Shown here piece by piece: positions 1-4,873 of a DNA stretch of 5,431 nt. The DNA is taken from the NCBI GenBank assembly GCA_002372315.1, contig DFFU01000031.1, positions 1 to 5,431 of the forward strand, read 5' to 3'. Both the position numbers and the translations under genes were made by a program. The notes beneath the pieces were generated by a model that saw nothing but the letters and a program-made list of their open reading frames with translations, made no database searches and was not told the origin of the DNA. The DNA is from Alphaproteobacteria bacterium UBA3768 (lineage in GTDB: Bacteria; Pseudomonadota; Alphaproteobacteria; CAAHEQ01; UBA3637). Position 1 is the first letter of the stretch, and each line of letters opens with the position of its first letter.

Positions 1-50
1 ACGCATTCGTAATGCGTGGGTCGTGTGTTCGAATCACATTCTCGGCACCA
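1..50 (+). tRNA. tRNA-Thr (anticodon CGU), 3' part, cut by the window edge
   Basis: The window opens at the anticodon stem. The stem ACGCA/TGCGT encloses the loop TTCGTAA with anticodon CGT (reads ACG). A 5-nt variable region follows, then the T arm GTGTG-TTCGAAT-CACAT, the 3' acceptor strand TCTCGGC, discriminator A and an encoded CCA at 48-50. The acceptor strand and anticodon loop match the usual bacterial tRNA-Thr(CGU) pattern. The 5' half lies outside the window. Confidence 0.93.
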
Positions 51-57
51 CGTATTT

Positions 58-86
58 AAGTCCTCAAATAAATGAGGACTTTTTTT
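58..86 (+). terminator. rho-independent terminator of tRNA-Thr
   Basis: An 8-bp stem, AAGTCCTC (58-65) with GAGGACTT (74-81), encloses an 8-nt AT-rich loop and runs into a T tract ending at 86. It begins 8 nt after the tRNA CCA end, so it ends the tRNA-Thr transcript. Confidence 0.9.
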
Positions 87-100
87 GATTGTCAGTAGGT

Positions 101-253
101 TATTGCATTTAAAGTTTTTTCTGATTGGAGAGTCCGTGTAGGTGGAATTTTTTGATATTTTAAAGGGGACTGCATAAGCAATTGGAAGCCCCAAAAACCT
201 CAAAAGATGGAGCTTGCAAAAACTGATGGAGGGAATCCGACCCCGCACGGACT
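101..253 (+). repeat. dispersed non-coding repeat element, copy 1 (long form)
   Basis: The first ~70 nt (101 to about 174) closely match 2729-2803: TATTG(C/T)ATTTAAAG, a T run, CTGATTGG, AGTCCGTG, a GAATTTTT(T)GAT block and a (G/C)TGCA block. Both copies carry the inverted pair AGTCCGTG ... CACGGACT, here at 131-138 and 246-253 and in copy 2 at 2760-2767 and 2803-2810. Copy 1 has about 70 nt more between the arms. No protein-coding reading is convincing. It fills most of the 229-nt gap between the tRNA-Thr terminator and the next gene. The right boundary is uncertain and could extend to about 269. I do not recognise the family. Confidence 0.6.
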
Positions 254-264
254 GAAATTTGATG

Positions 265-293
265 TTGAAATATATTTTTAGATAAAGTAGAAT
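265..293 (+). promoter_or_regulatory. sigma-70 type promoter of the exported-protein gene
   Basis: TTGAAA (265-270), a 17-nt spacer and TAGAAT (288-293) make a near-consensus promoter. Transcription would start near 300, right at the Shine-Dalgarno AAGGAGG (301-307), which sits 8 nt before the ATG at 316. The leader would then be only about 16 nt. The promoter lies directly beside the right edge of repeat copy 1. Confidence 0.65.
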
Positions 294-315
294 ACATAGG
301 AAGGAGGACAATTTA

Positions 316-837
316 ATGAAATTTCTATCACATTTTATTTTTATAACCATTTTGTTCTTTGGAGGGAAGGCTTTTTCAGAAACCCAATACAATTTTAGCG
401 ATAAATTACAAACCTCCTTGCAAGATTGTATCCCTTACAGTGAAGTCATTATGAAGGATTCTGGAGAAGTTGCCACCAGCATGATGAATGCTCTTGCAGA
501 GAGTCATTTAGAAGCTTTCCCGATGACTACTGTTTTCACAATCAACGGCAAACAAAATGATTTATGCAGTATTGTGATTAAGGAAAATGGATTGTCTGAG
601 GTAACAATAGCATGCAATCTTGATCAGAGTTTAAAGTCAAAAATATTACAAGTGATGAAGGCTGATCAGTCCGTCATAGAAAATAGAACAATCCATATGG
701 AAGATGAACATGGATATACAGATATCGATACATCCGGTGCCTCGTGGACCAATATGATGGCAGAGCTTGCAAACAACAGCAAACAATGCACTTTTGAATT
801 AGATAATTCAAGACTCAGAAGACAATTAGAACGGTAG
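316..837 (+). CDS. small exported protein of unknown function, four cysteines
   Basis: This 173-aa protein was not recognised. Residues 1-21 form a Sec signal peptide: MKFLSH, a hydrophobic stretch FIFITILFFGG, then KAFS with likely cleavage before ETQ (Ala at -3, Ser at -1). The mature part is about 152 aa, mixed charge and without further membrane segments, so a periplasmic or secreted location is expected. Cysteines lie at 38, 84, 100 and 158, an even number that would allow two disulfides in the periplasm. There is no lipobox, so it is not a lipoprotein. The start is well supported by AAGGAGG at 301-307 and by the signal peptide beginning at this ATG. It is a single-gene unit: a promoter lies just upstream and only a weak hairpin without a T tract (858-880) follows. 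No catalytic motif is visible, so no function is proposed. Confidence 0.85.
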   Translation: MKFLSHFIFITILFFGGKAFSETQYNFSDKLQTSLQDCIPYSEVIMKDSGEVATSMMNALAESHLEAFPMTTVFTINGKQNDLCSIVIKENGLSEVTIACNLDQSLKSKILQVMKADQSVIENRTIHMEDEHGYTDIDTSGASWTNMMAELANNSKQCTFELDNSRLRRQLER

Positions 838-854
838 TATGTTTAGGGATAAAC

Positions 855-936
855 TTTAATATTCCGGATGGTCGGATATTGAAAACAAAAGAAAAAGTCG
901 TCATTTCCGACGACTTACCTGAACTGGTGGAGGAGG
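855..936. repeat. repeat A: orphan copy of the tRNA-Tyr 3' tip, terminator and flank
   Basis: 855-881 matches 2707-2733 at 22 of 27 positions, and 882-936 matches 2825-2878, including an identical 18-nt run (883-900 and 2826-2843). On the minus strand the segment begins with a tRNA-like end, TCCTCCACCA, then a terminator hairpin. Beyond that 3' tip no tRNA body is present; similarity to tRNA-Tyr stops at about 933-936. A weak bulged hairpin (858-866 with 873-880) lies in its left part. This is the partner of repeat B and could be an attachment-site-like end of the cassette between them. Confidence 0.75.
892..916 (-). terminator. orphan rho-independent terminator in repeat A
   Basis: Read on the minus strand, AAGTCGTC (916-909), a 6-nt loop and GACGACTT (902-895) are followed by a T run (plus-strand A at 892-896). 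It is the counterpart of the tRNA-Tyr terminator at 2835-2858. The two arms differ between copies, but each hairpin keeps its own pairing. Minus-strand transcripts from the operon should already end at 964, so this is a second barrier toward the exported-protein gene. Confidence 0.75.
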
Positions 937-963
937 TCTTGCATGGTACGGACTAAACAGGAC

Positions 964-999
964 AAAAAAATAACCCCTACCATTATGTGGATAGAGGTT
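964..999 (-). terminator. rho-independent terminator of the three-gene operon
   Basis: On the minus strand, AACCTCTATC (999-990) pairs with GGTAGGGGTT (981-972). This is a 10-bp stem with two G-U pairs and an 8-nt loop, followed directly by ATTTTTTT (971-964). It lies 16 nt after the stop codon of the last gene, at 1015. Confidence 0.88.
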
Positions 1000-1014
1000 A
1001 GAAATATATCTATT

Positions 1015-1635
1015 TTATCTTGATTTACCAGCTTTTTGAATCGCTTTAGGCTGAGTTGGAGGAATGAGTCCCAATTTCATCTTCCTATTATTATTTTCAA
1101 CTTGAGTCCTTGCAATCATATCTTGTAATTTACTAAGGTCCTTAATTCTTCCACTTAAAACGGCCTTTTGTAAAAGGTTAAGGACACAAATGCTATATGC
1201 ATTTTGGTAAGTGGTATATGTTCCCATTTCAGCTTTCATCAATTGGCAACGTTGTGGGTAAGTCATTCTTGCAAGCATATCGCCTTTAAGAGCTTTCGCT
1301 TCTAGTGCTTTTACTTCACGGAATCGTTGAGCAATCTCTGCTTCTTTTTGTCTGGCTTTTGTTATATGAGCGAAGCTACCCCAACGAGCGGTTCCAACTA
1401 ACTCAGATGCTTTTGGAGTCTTATCCATCTTTGATTGTTTTTCTCCTTTTTGCAGGCGTGTGCAAAAATTGAACATTGTCATACTATCTTTGCTATTCAA
1501 TATAGAGCATAAATTTTTCAATTCTACAGGGCTGTTTAATATTTTTTGTAATTCCTGTTCAGCTGAAGCCTCTTGAGATATTGCAGCCTCTTTTTCCTTC
1601 GTTTCTCGACTTTTAAATAAATCTTTTAATCCCAT
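1015..1635 (-). CDS. unrecognised 206-aa protein, third gene of the cassette operon
   Basis: The family was not recognised. The protein is basic and probably cytoplasmic: no signal peptide and no clear membrane segment. After MGLKDLF, residues 9-32 are highly charged and helix-prone, ending in ELQKIL (28-33). Residues 88-122 form a long Lys/Arg/Glu/Ala-rich helical stretch, possibly a coiled coil. Residues 143-175 are a more hydrophobic helical segment, and the C-terminus (190-206) is Pro- and Lys-rich, ending KAGKSR. Cysteines are at 43, 58, 130 and 150 without a metal-binding spacing. The start is supported by AAGGAGAA on the minus strand just upstream. It lies 17 nt after the preceding gene and just before the operon terminator. 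Its N-terminus (MGL-D, then ELxxIL) and its K/G/S/R ending resemble those of the 192-aa neighbour, so the two may be distant paralogues. Confidence 0.85.
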   Translation of the reverse strand: MGLKDLFKSRETKEKEAAISQEASAEQELQKILNSPVELKNLCSILNSKDSMTMFNFCTRLQKGEKQSKMDKTPKASELVGTARWGSFAHITKARQKEAEIAQRFREVKALEAKALKGDMLARMTYPQRCQLMKAEMGTYTTYQNAYSICVLNLLQKAVLSGRIKDLSKLQDMIARTQVENNNRKMKLGLIPPTQPKAIQKAGKSR

Positions 1636-1652
1636 ACTATTCTCCTTTGATT

Positions 1653-2231
1653 TTATCTTGAACCTTTTTTACCTTGGAAAACCGTGTTCCAAATTGCCCT
1701 TACCGAAGCAGTTTCCTTTAGCATTTTATTGTGGTCCTCACATTCTTTCTTACTGACTACGCCCCCCATGCCATAAAGTTGGCCATACACCAAAACAGTT
1801 GCTGCTTTCATGGCCAAGGAATCGGTTATTTTTTGATGATTGTTCAATGCTTCAAAAACATCATTGACATTTTGTAATAATTTTTCGGGATTTGAAACAT
1901 CAGCCCCCAAATATTCTTCGGCAACTTTTGTTTTCTGTTTGGCATTTCCGGATAAAAATGCATCAAATGCCGCATCCAACATGGTCTCAGCTTTTGTTTT
2001 TGGACCATTTTCCATAGTACTTTCAATTTTCTTTTTGATACTTTCCTGAGTTTTACGATCTTTTGTCTGATCATAATCGGCAAAAAGTTTATCAATGATT
2101 GCGTCTTGCTTCTCATTTGTATTTGCTACTTGCAATAATTTCTTTCTGGAAGATTCGTTTCCTAAAATGGTCTCTAATTCTTTATTGGCTCCGCTTTTTT
2201 TAAAGCCACTTAATTTATCAAGTAATCCCAT
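1653..2231 (-). CDS. unrecognised 192-aa protein, second gene of the cassette operon
   Basis: The family was not recognised. This Lys/Glu-rich, probably all-helical soluble protein has no signal peptide. It starts MGLLDKLSGFKK, then ELETIL at 18-23, a charged middle (residues 50-81), an Ala/Phe-rich helix around 82-94 (AETMLDAAFDAF), and a hydrophobic helical stretch at 139-160 including ATVLVYGQLYGMGGVVS. It ends GKKGSR. The N-terminal pattern is shared with the 206-aa neighbour. The segment around residues 103-117 (VAEEY, then VSNPE) resembles residues 80-93 (IAKEY, then VSHPDE) of the 121-aa upstream product. AAGGGA precedes the ATG. The gene begins 14 nt after the upstream stop, as expected in one transcript. 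The short hydrophobic part is not long or continuous enough to call a membrane helix with confidence. Confidence 0.87.
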   Translation of the reverse strand: MGLLDKLSGFKKSGANKELETILGNESSRKKLLQVANTNEKQDAIIDKLFADYDQTKDRKTQESIKKKIESTMENGPKTKAETMLDAAFDAFLSGNAKQKTKVAEEYLGADVSNPEKLLQNVNDVFEALNNHQKITDSLAMKAATVLVYGQLYGMGGVVSKKECEDHNKMLKETASVRAIWNTVFQGKKGSR

Positions 2232-2245
2232 TTTTTCCCTTTCAT

Positions 2246-2611
2246 TTACCTGGTTGTTTGTTTTTTAAATTTTAAAGCTGTACGATTTTCTTTTAATAAT
2301 TGCTCGCGTTGCCATTTTTGTGGAAAAGCATATTCATCTGGGTGAGATACAGATTCATGATATTCTTTAGCAATAGCCATTTTTTCATCATGTGTCTTTG
2401 CCGCCTTGATTTTTTCTGCTACTTTATCACGTTGTTCACTTCTAGAAATTACTCCTTTTGGACGCTTAAGAGACTCTTCAATTATTTTGCGAAGGTTGAG
2501 CCTTTTTCCCCTACTTTTAGGTGTTTTTTGGCGTTCTTCAACCTCTTTATTATAAGTTTCTTCTCCATCGCCAAAAGCATCATCAAAACTTGCTAAATGT
2601 TCTTTCACCAT
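2246..2611 (-). CDS. unrecognised 121-aa basic protein, first gene of the cassette operon
   Basis: The family was not recognised. The first ~28 residues are acidic (SFDDAFGDGEETYNKEVEE). The rest is strongly basic and helix-prone: KSRGKRLNLRK near 32-42, a Lys/Arg/Glu-rich helix at about 57-84, then VSHPDEYAFPQKW (88-100) and a basic tail ending KFKKQTTR. The split of acidic head and basic body could suit nucleic-acid or protein binding, but no DNA-binding fold is evident. There is no signal peptide or membrane segment. The start is supported by AAAGGAA 7 nt upstream on the minus strand and by a promoter whose predicted start is about 30 nt upstream. Residues 80-93 share an (I/V)A(K/E)EY...VS.P(D/E) pattern with the next gene's product. 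Confidence 0.83.
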   Translation of the reverse strand: MVKEHLASFDDAFGDGEETYNKEVEERQKTPKSRGKRLNLRKIIEESLKRPKGVISRSEQRDKVAEKIKAAKTHDEKMAIAKEYHESVSHPDEYAFPQKWQREQLLKENRTALKFKKQTTR

Positions 2612-2646
2612 TTTATTTCCTTTCTGTTAAATTTATTTATGTCTCC

Positions 2647-2675
2647 ATTAAAACAAAAGTCCACCGAAAAGTCAA
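2647..2675 (-). promoter_or_regulatory. sigma-70 type promoter of the three-gene operon
   Basis: On the minus strand TTGACT (2675-2670), a 17-nt spacer and TTTAAT (2652-2647) form a strong promoter. The predicted start near 2640 gives a leader of about 30 nt to the ATG at 2611, carrying the Shine-Dalgarno AAAGGAA. No other gene lies between it and the operon. Confidence 0.75.
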
Positions 2676-2676
2676 C

Positions 2677-2695
2677 AAATTTTGAATTAAAATTT
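2677..2695. promoter_or_regulatory. AT-rich inverted repeat next to the operon -35 box (possible operator or UP element)
   Basis: AAATTTT (2677-2683) and AAAATTT (2689-2695) form a perfect 7-bp inverted repeat with a 5-nt centre, one base away from the -35 hexamer. Its position suits an UP element or a dimeric regulator site. AT-rich DNA makes chance palindromes common, so this is only a candidate. Confidence 0.3.
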
Positions 2696-2730
2696 CTGGG
2701 AAAAATTTTAGTATTCCCGAGGGTGAGATA

Positions 2731-2826
2731 TTGTATTTAAAGGATTTTTCTGATTGGAAAGTCCGTGTTGGTTGAATTTTTGATAATTTTTTGTCGGCTG
2801 CACACGGACTCGCACAAGTGCTTGTA
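2731..2826 (+). repeat. dispersed non-coding repeat element, copy 2 (short form), inserted in repeat B
   Basis: It matches copy 1 over ~70 nt and carries a perfect 9-bp inverted pair, AGTCCGTGT (2760-2768) with ACACGGACT (2802-2810). TTGTA occurs at both edges (2731-2735 and 2822-2826), while the matching place in repeat A has TTGAA once, followed by the same downstream sequence. This fits an inserted element with a 5-bp target duplication. There is no coding capacity. On the minus strand the insertion separates the tRNA-Tyr terminator from the operon promoter. The exact ends are uncertain because no terminal inverted repeats can be defined at the TTGTA boundaries. Confidence 0.55.
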
Positions 2827-2834
2827 AACAAAAG

Positions 2835-2858
2835 AAAAAGTCGCCGATTTTGGCGACT
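2835..2858 (-). terminator. rho-independent terminator of tRNA-Tyr (and pyrG read-through)
   Basis: On the minus strand AGTCGCC (2858-2852), a 6-nt loop and GGCGACT (2845-2839) are followed by TTTTTC. It starts 10 nt after the tRNA CCA end. No terminator is visible between pyrG and tRNA-Tyr, so it probably also ends pyrG transcripts. Confidence 0.88.
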
Positions 2859-2867
2859 CACCTGAAA

Positions 2868-2953
2868 TGGTGGAGAGGGGTGGATTCGAACCACCGAACT
2901 CATAAGAGGGCAGATTTACAGTCTGCTGCCATTAACCACTCGGCCACCTCTCC
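2868..2953 (-). tRNA. tRNA-Tyr (anticodon GUA)
   Basis: This is an 86-nt class II tRNA with an encoded CCA (plus-strand TGG at 2868-2870). The acceptor strands GGAGAGG (2953-2947) and CCTCTCC (2878-2872) pair fully, with discriminator A. The anticodon stem GCAGA/TCTGC encloses CTGTAAA, with anticodon GTA at plus 2917-2919. A long variable arm typical of bacterial tRNA-Tyr follows, and the T arm contains GGTTCGAATCC. It is preceded by its own promoter and followed by a terminator. Confidence 0.97.
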
Positions 2954-2971
2954 ACAGAAAGTTCGCTCCTT

Positions 2972-3000
2972 ATTATGCCTGATTTTTTTATATTTGTCAA
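2972..3000 (-). promoter_or_regulatory. promoter of tRNA-Tyr
   Basis: On the minus strand TTGACA (3000-2995), 17 nt and CATAAT (2977-2972) lie just after the pyrG stop codon at 3011. The predicted start near 2965 is about 12 nt before the tRNA 5' end, a short leader typical of tRNA genes. Confidence 0.82.
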
Positions 3001-3010
3001 GGAAAATAAA

Positions 3011-4642
3011 TCAAGTTGATTCTTTTTGTTTAAGTGCGGCTTGAATAAATCCTTGAAAAACAGGGTGAGGAGCAAAGGGTTTGGATTTGAATTCTGGATG
3101 GAATTGTCCTGCGAAGAAAAATGGGTGATTGGGAATTTCAATGATTTCTGGCAATAAACCATCAGGAGATTTTCCCGAAATCACAACCCCTTTATCAAAC
3201 AATATGGCTTCATATTGAATATCCATTTCATAACGATGGCGATGGCGTTCACTGATTTGGCGTGTGCCATATAATTTTTCTGCCAAAGATCCTTCTTTTA
3301 ATTCGCAGGGATAAGCCCCTAAACGCATTGTACCTCCCATATCGTCCGATTCGGCGCGAATAGTTTTGATGCCATCTTTTTCCCATACTTTCATATGGGT
3401 AATAACGGGTGTGCAGTCATGTGTAAATTCTGTGGAGTTTGCATTTTCTATGCCACATAAATGACGCACACATTCTATGACAGCCATTTGCATACCCAAG
3501 CAAATCCCAAAAAAAGGCACTTTATTTTCGCGGGCATAGCGAATGGCGGTAATTTTGCCTTCAATACCCCGATTACCAAAACCACCAGGAACTAAAACGC
3601 CATGATATTCGTGCAAAGTTTCGGCCACTTCTTCGGTGGTTTTGTTTTCCAACGAATCGCTTTCAATCCAATCAATATCTACTTTTGCATTTTCGGCAAT
3701 TCCTGCATGAATTAAGGCCTCTTTTAATGATTTATAAGTATCTGGCAGGTGGCAGTATTTTCCCACTACAGCAATTTTAACACGCTTTTGAAAGTTATTC
3801 ATTGTAGCAACGATTCGTTCCCATTTGCTCAAATCTACGTTAGAATGGATGCCAAAATAATCCAAAACGGATGTATCTAAACCTTGTTCATGGTAGGAAA
3901 TGGGCAGACAATAAATATTTGGCACGTCCAATGCAGCCACTACATTTTGTGGTGGGACGTTGCCAAAAAGGGCCAATTTCCTACGTTCATCCTCCCCTAA
4001 AGCGATTCGACTACGACATAGCAAGACATCGGCTTGTATGCCGGCTTGTAAAAGAAGTTTGACGGCTTGTTGCGTGGGTTTTGTTTTGAGTTCTCCTGCT
4101 GTTTCAATAAAAGGTAGTAAAGTTAAATAAACAACACAGCAATTACGCCGTCCTTTTTCGTTCATAAATTGGCGAATCGCTTCTAAAAATAGTGTGCCTT
4201 CAATGTCTCCTACTGTGCCTCCAACCTCATAAAGCACAAAATCTTCATCTGTTAAATCCGAATCTAAAAAAAGCTTTAATTCATTGGTAACGTGTGGAAT
4301 CATTTGAACGGTAGCACCTAAATAATCACCGCGACGTTCTTTAGTAAGTACATTATAATATATACGACCACCGGATATGCTGTCTGTTTTATGGCAAGAA
4401 ATACCCACGAATCGTTCATAATGTCCTAAATCTAAATCTGTCTCAGCCCCATCGTCTGTTACAAAAACTTCTCCATGCTGATAGGGGCTCATGGTACCAG
4501 GGTCTATATTTAAATAAGGATCCATTTTGCGCATACGAACCTTATAACCACGCGCTTGCAGCAGGGCTCCCAAGGTTGCAGATGCAATTCCCTTTCCTAA
4601 ACTAGATACACATCCCCCTAAAATAAAAATATAACGTGTCAT
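3011..4642 (-). CDS. pyrG: CTP synthase (glutamine hydrolysing)
   Basis: It makes CTP from UTP, ATP and glutamine, the last step of de novo pyrimidine nucleotide synthesis, in the cytoplasm. At 543 aa it is the usual length (E. coli about 545). The N-terminal synthase domain (about 1-265) has the P-loop-like GGCVSSLGKG (Lys17), DPYLNIDPGTMSP, HGEVFVTDDGAETDLDLGHYER and EVGGTVGDIE with the metal-binding Glu139. The C-terminal class I glutamine amidotransferase domain (about 286-540) has VPGGFGNRG, GICLGMQ with nucleophile Cys381, and HPEF with His515 and Glu517 completing the triad. All key residues are present. An in-frame ATG exists five codons upstream (4657), but the 4642 start has AAAGGAAA at good spacing and gives the family N-terminus MTRYIFILGG. 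The gene reads toward tRNA-Tyr with only 58 nt between them, and is divergent from the rRNA operon. Confidence 0.98.
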   Translation of the reverse strand: MTRYIFILGGCVSSLGKGIASATLGALLQARGYKVRMRKMDPYLNIDPGTMSPYQHGEVFVTDDGAETDLDLGHYERFVGISCHKTDSISGGRIYYNVLTKERRGDYLGATVQMIPHVTNELKLFLDSDLTDEDFVLYEVGGTVGDIEGTLFLEAIRQFMNEKGRRNCCVVYLTLLPFIETAGELKTKPTQQAVKLLLQAGIQADVLLCRSRIALGEDERRKLALFGNVPPQNVVAALDVPNIYCLPISYHEQGLDTSVLDYFGIHSNVDLSKWERIVATMNNFQKRVKIAVVGKYCHLPDTYKSLKEALIHAGIAENAKVDIDWIESDSLENKTTEEVAETLHEYHGVLVPGGFGNRGIEGKITAIRYARENKVPFFGICLGMQMAVIECVRHLCGIENANSTEFTHDCTPVITHMKVWEKDGIKTIRAESDDMGGTMRLGAYPCELKEGSLAEKLYGTRQISERHRHRYEMDIQYEAILFDKGVVISGKSPDGLLPEIIEIPNHPFFFAGQFHPEFKSKPFAPHPVFQGFIQAALKQKEST

Positions 4643-4668
4643 TATTTTTCCTTTCATTTTTTTCTTTG

Positions 4669-4697
4669 ACGCTAGCGGATTTTAGGGGCTATTGCAA
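4669..4697 (-). promoter_or_regulatory. probable pyrG promoter
   Basis: On the minus strand TTGCAA (4697-4692), 17 nt and TAGCGT (4674-4669) give a start near 4662 and a leader of about 20 nt. The -10 is weak (TA...T). An A/T-rich tract upstream (about 4702-4740) could act as an UP element. No G-rich initial sequence like the CTP-sensing attenuator of Gram-positive pyrG is seen. Confidence 0.5.
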
Positions 4698-4804
4698 GTA
4701 AAAACATACAATTTTAATAATTTTTTTTATAATTTTTTGGATTGCTTAACATGCTCAAAAATATGGGAAAAATTGAAAAATAAAACCCTGTAAATGGTGA
4801 GGAT

Positions 4805-4866
4805 GATAAAAAAAATAAAAAATTTTCAAAAAAGTGCTTGACAAGCGATTTGATTTATGATAAAAT
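4805..4866 (+). promoter_or_regulatory. strong rRNA operon promoter with A/T-rich UP region
   Basis: TTGACA (4838-4843), a 17-nt spacer and TAAAAT (4861-4866) are near consensus. An A/T-rich, A-tract-containing stretch (about 4805-4837) lies directly upstream, as expected for an UP element at rRNA promoters. Transcription should start near 4873-4874. Confidence 0.88.
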
Positions 4867-4873
4867 CCTTCTC

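Larger units (their letters stand above)
855..2876. mobile_element. possible tRNA-Tyr-anchored cassette between direct repeats A and B
   Basis: Two diverged direct repeats, 855-936 and 2707-2733 plus 2825-2876, flank a self-contained minus-strand operon with its own promoter and terminator. Repeat B is the true 3' end of tRNA-Tyr with its terminator, while repeat A has only the tRNA tip with a terminator. An intact tRNA at one end and a duplicated tRNA 3' tip at the other is the usual geometry of islands inserted at tRNA genes. No integrase or excisionase gene is present, and the homology runs past the tRNA into the terminator, so simple duplication with divergence is an alternative. The boundaries are inferred. 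Confidence 0.4.
2707..2876. repeat. repeat B: tRNA-Tyr 3' tip, terminator and flank, interrupted by an insertion
   Basis: The two outer parts (2707-2733 and 2825-2876) align with the continuous repeat A (855-936). Between them lie about 91 nt that are absent from A and belong to the dispersed element described separately. The right part is the genuine tRNA-Tyr end with its terminator. The identity between A and B is clear but imperfect (22 of 27 on the left, an 18-nt exact run on the right), so the duplication is not recent. Confidence 0.72.

Noticed and set aside
131..138. GGA(A/G)AGTCCG in both element copies as an RNase P RNA start (GAGGAAAGTCCGGGC)
   Set aside because: Only about ten bases match. 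The other conserved regions of RNase P RNA are absent and the elements are far too short.
223..250. Minus-strand resemblance to a tRNA T arm and 3' end (GGGGTCGGATTCCCTCC then ATCA)
   Set aside because: The loop lacks the standard TTC, the end is ATCA instead of ACCA, and no acceptor partner or anticodon arm can be found. It is kept only as a side note.
207..281. Short open frame in repeat copy 1 starting ATGGAGCTTGCA (24 codons, stop at 279-281; frame open from 156)
   Set aside because: There is no Shine-Dalgarno, it lies inside a non-coding repeat whose other copy does not keep the frame, and it overlaps the inverted-repeat arm and the next gene's promoter.
858..880. Hairpin after the exported-protein gene as its terminator
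   Set aside because: The stem has a bulge and no T tract follows on either strand. It is part of repeat A, so it is not called as a terminator.
1627..1635. MGL N-termini of the 206- and 192-aa proteins as myristoylation signals for a eukaryotic host
   Set aside because: Position 6 is Leu or Lys rather than a small or polar residue, so the motif is not met.
1840..2596. Frames opposite or shifted within the operon genes (1840-2049 plus, 1844-2116 minus, 2300-2596 plus)
   Set aside because: They are fully inside better-supported genes with Shine-Dalgarno sequences and operon spacing; their hydrophobic or Lys/Met-rich translations are as expected from AT-rich shadows.
101..2826. CRISPR-like interpretation of the dispersed repeats
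   Set aside because: There are only two copies, they are far apart and differ in length, with no regular spacers and no cas genes.
2637..3044. Open frames on both strands across tRNA-Tyr (e.g. 2637-2903 minus, 2850-3044 plus)
   Set aside because: They translate the tRNA gene, its terminator and its promoter, and are typical spurious tRNA-overlapping frames.
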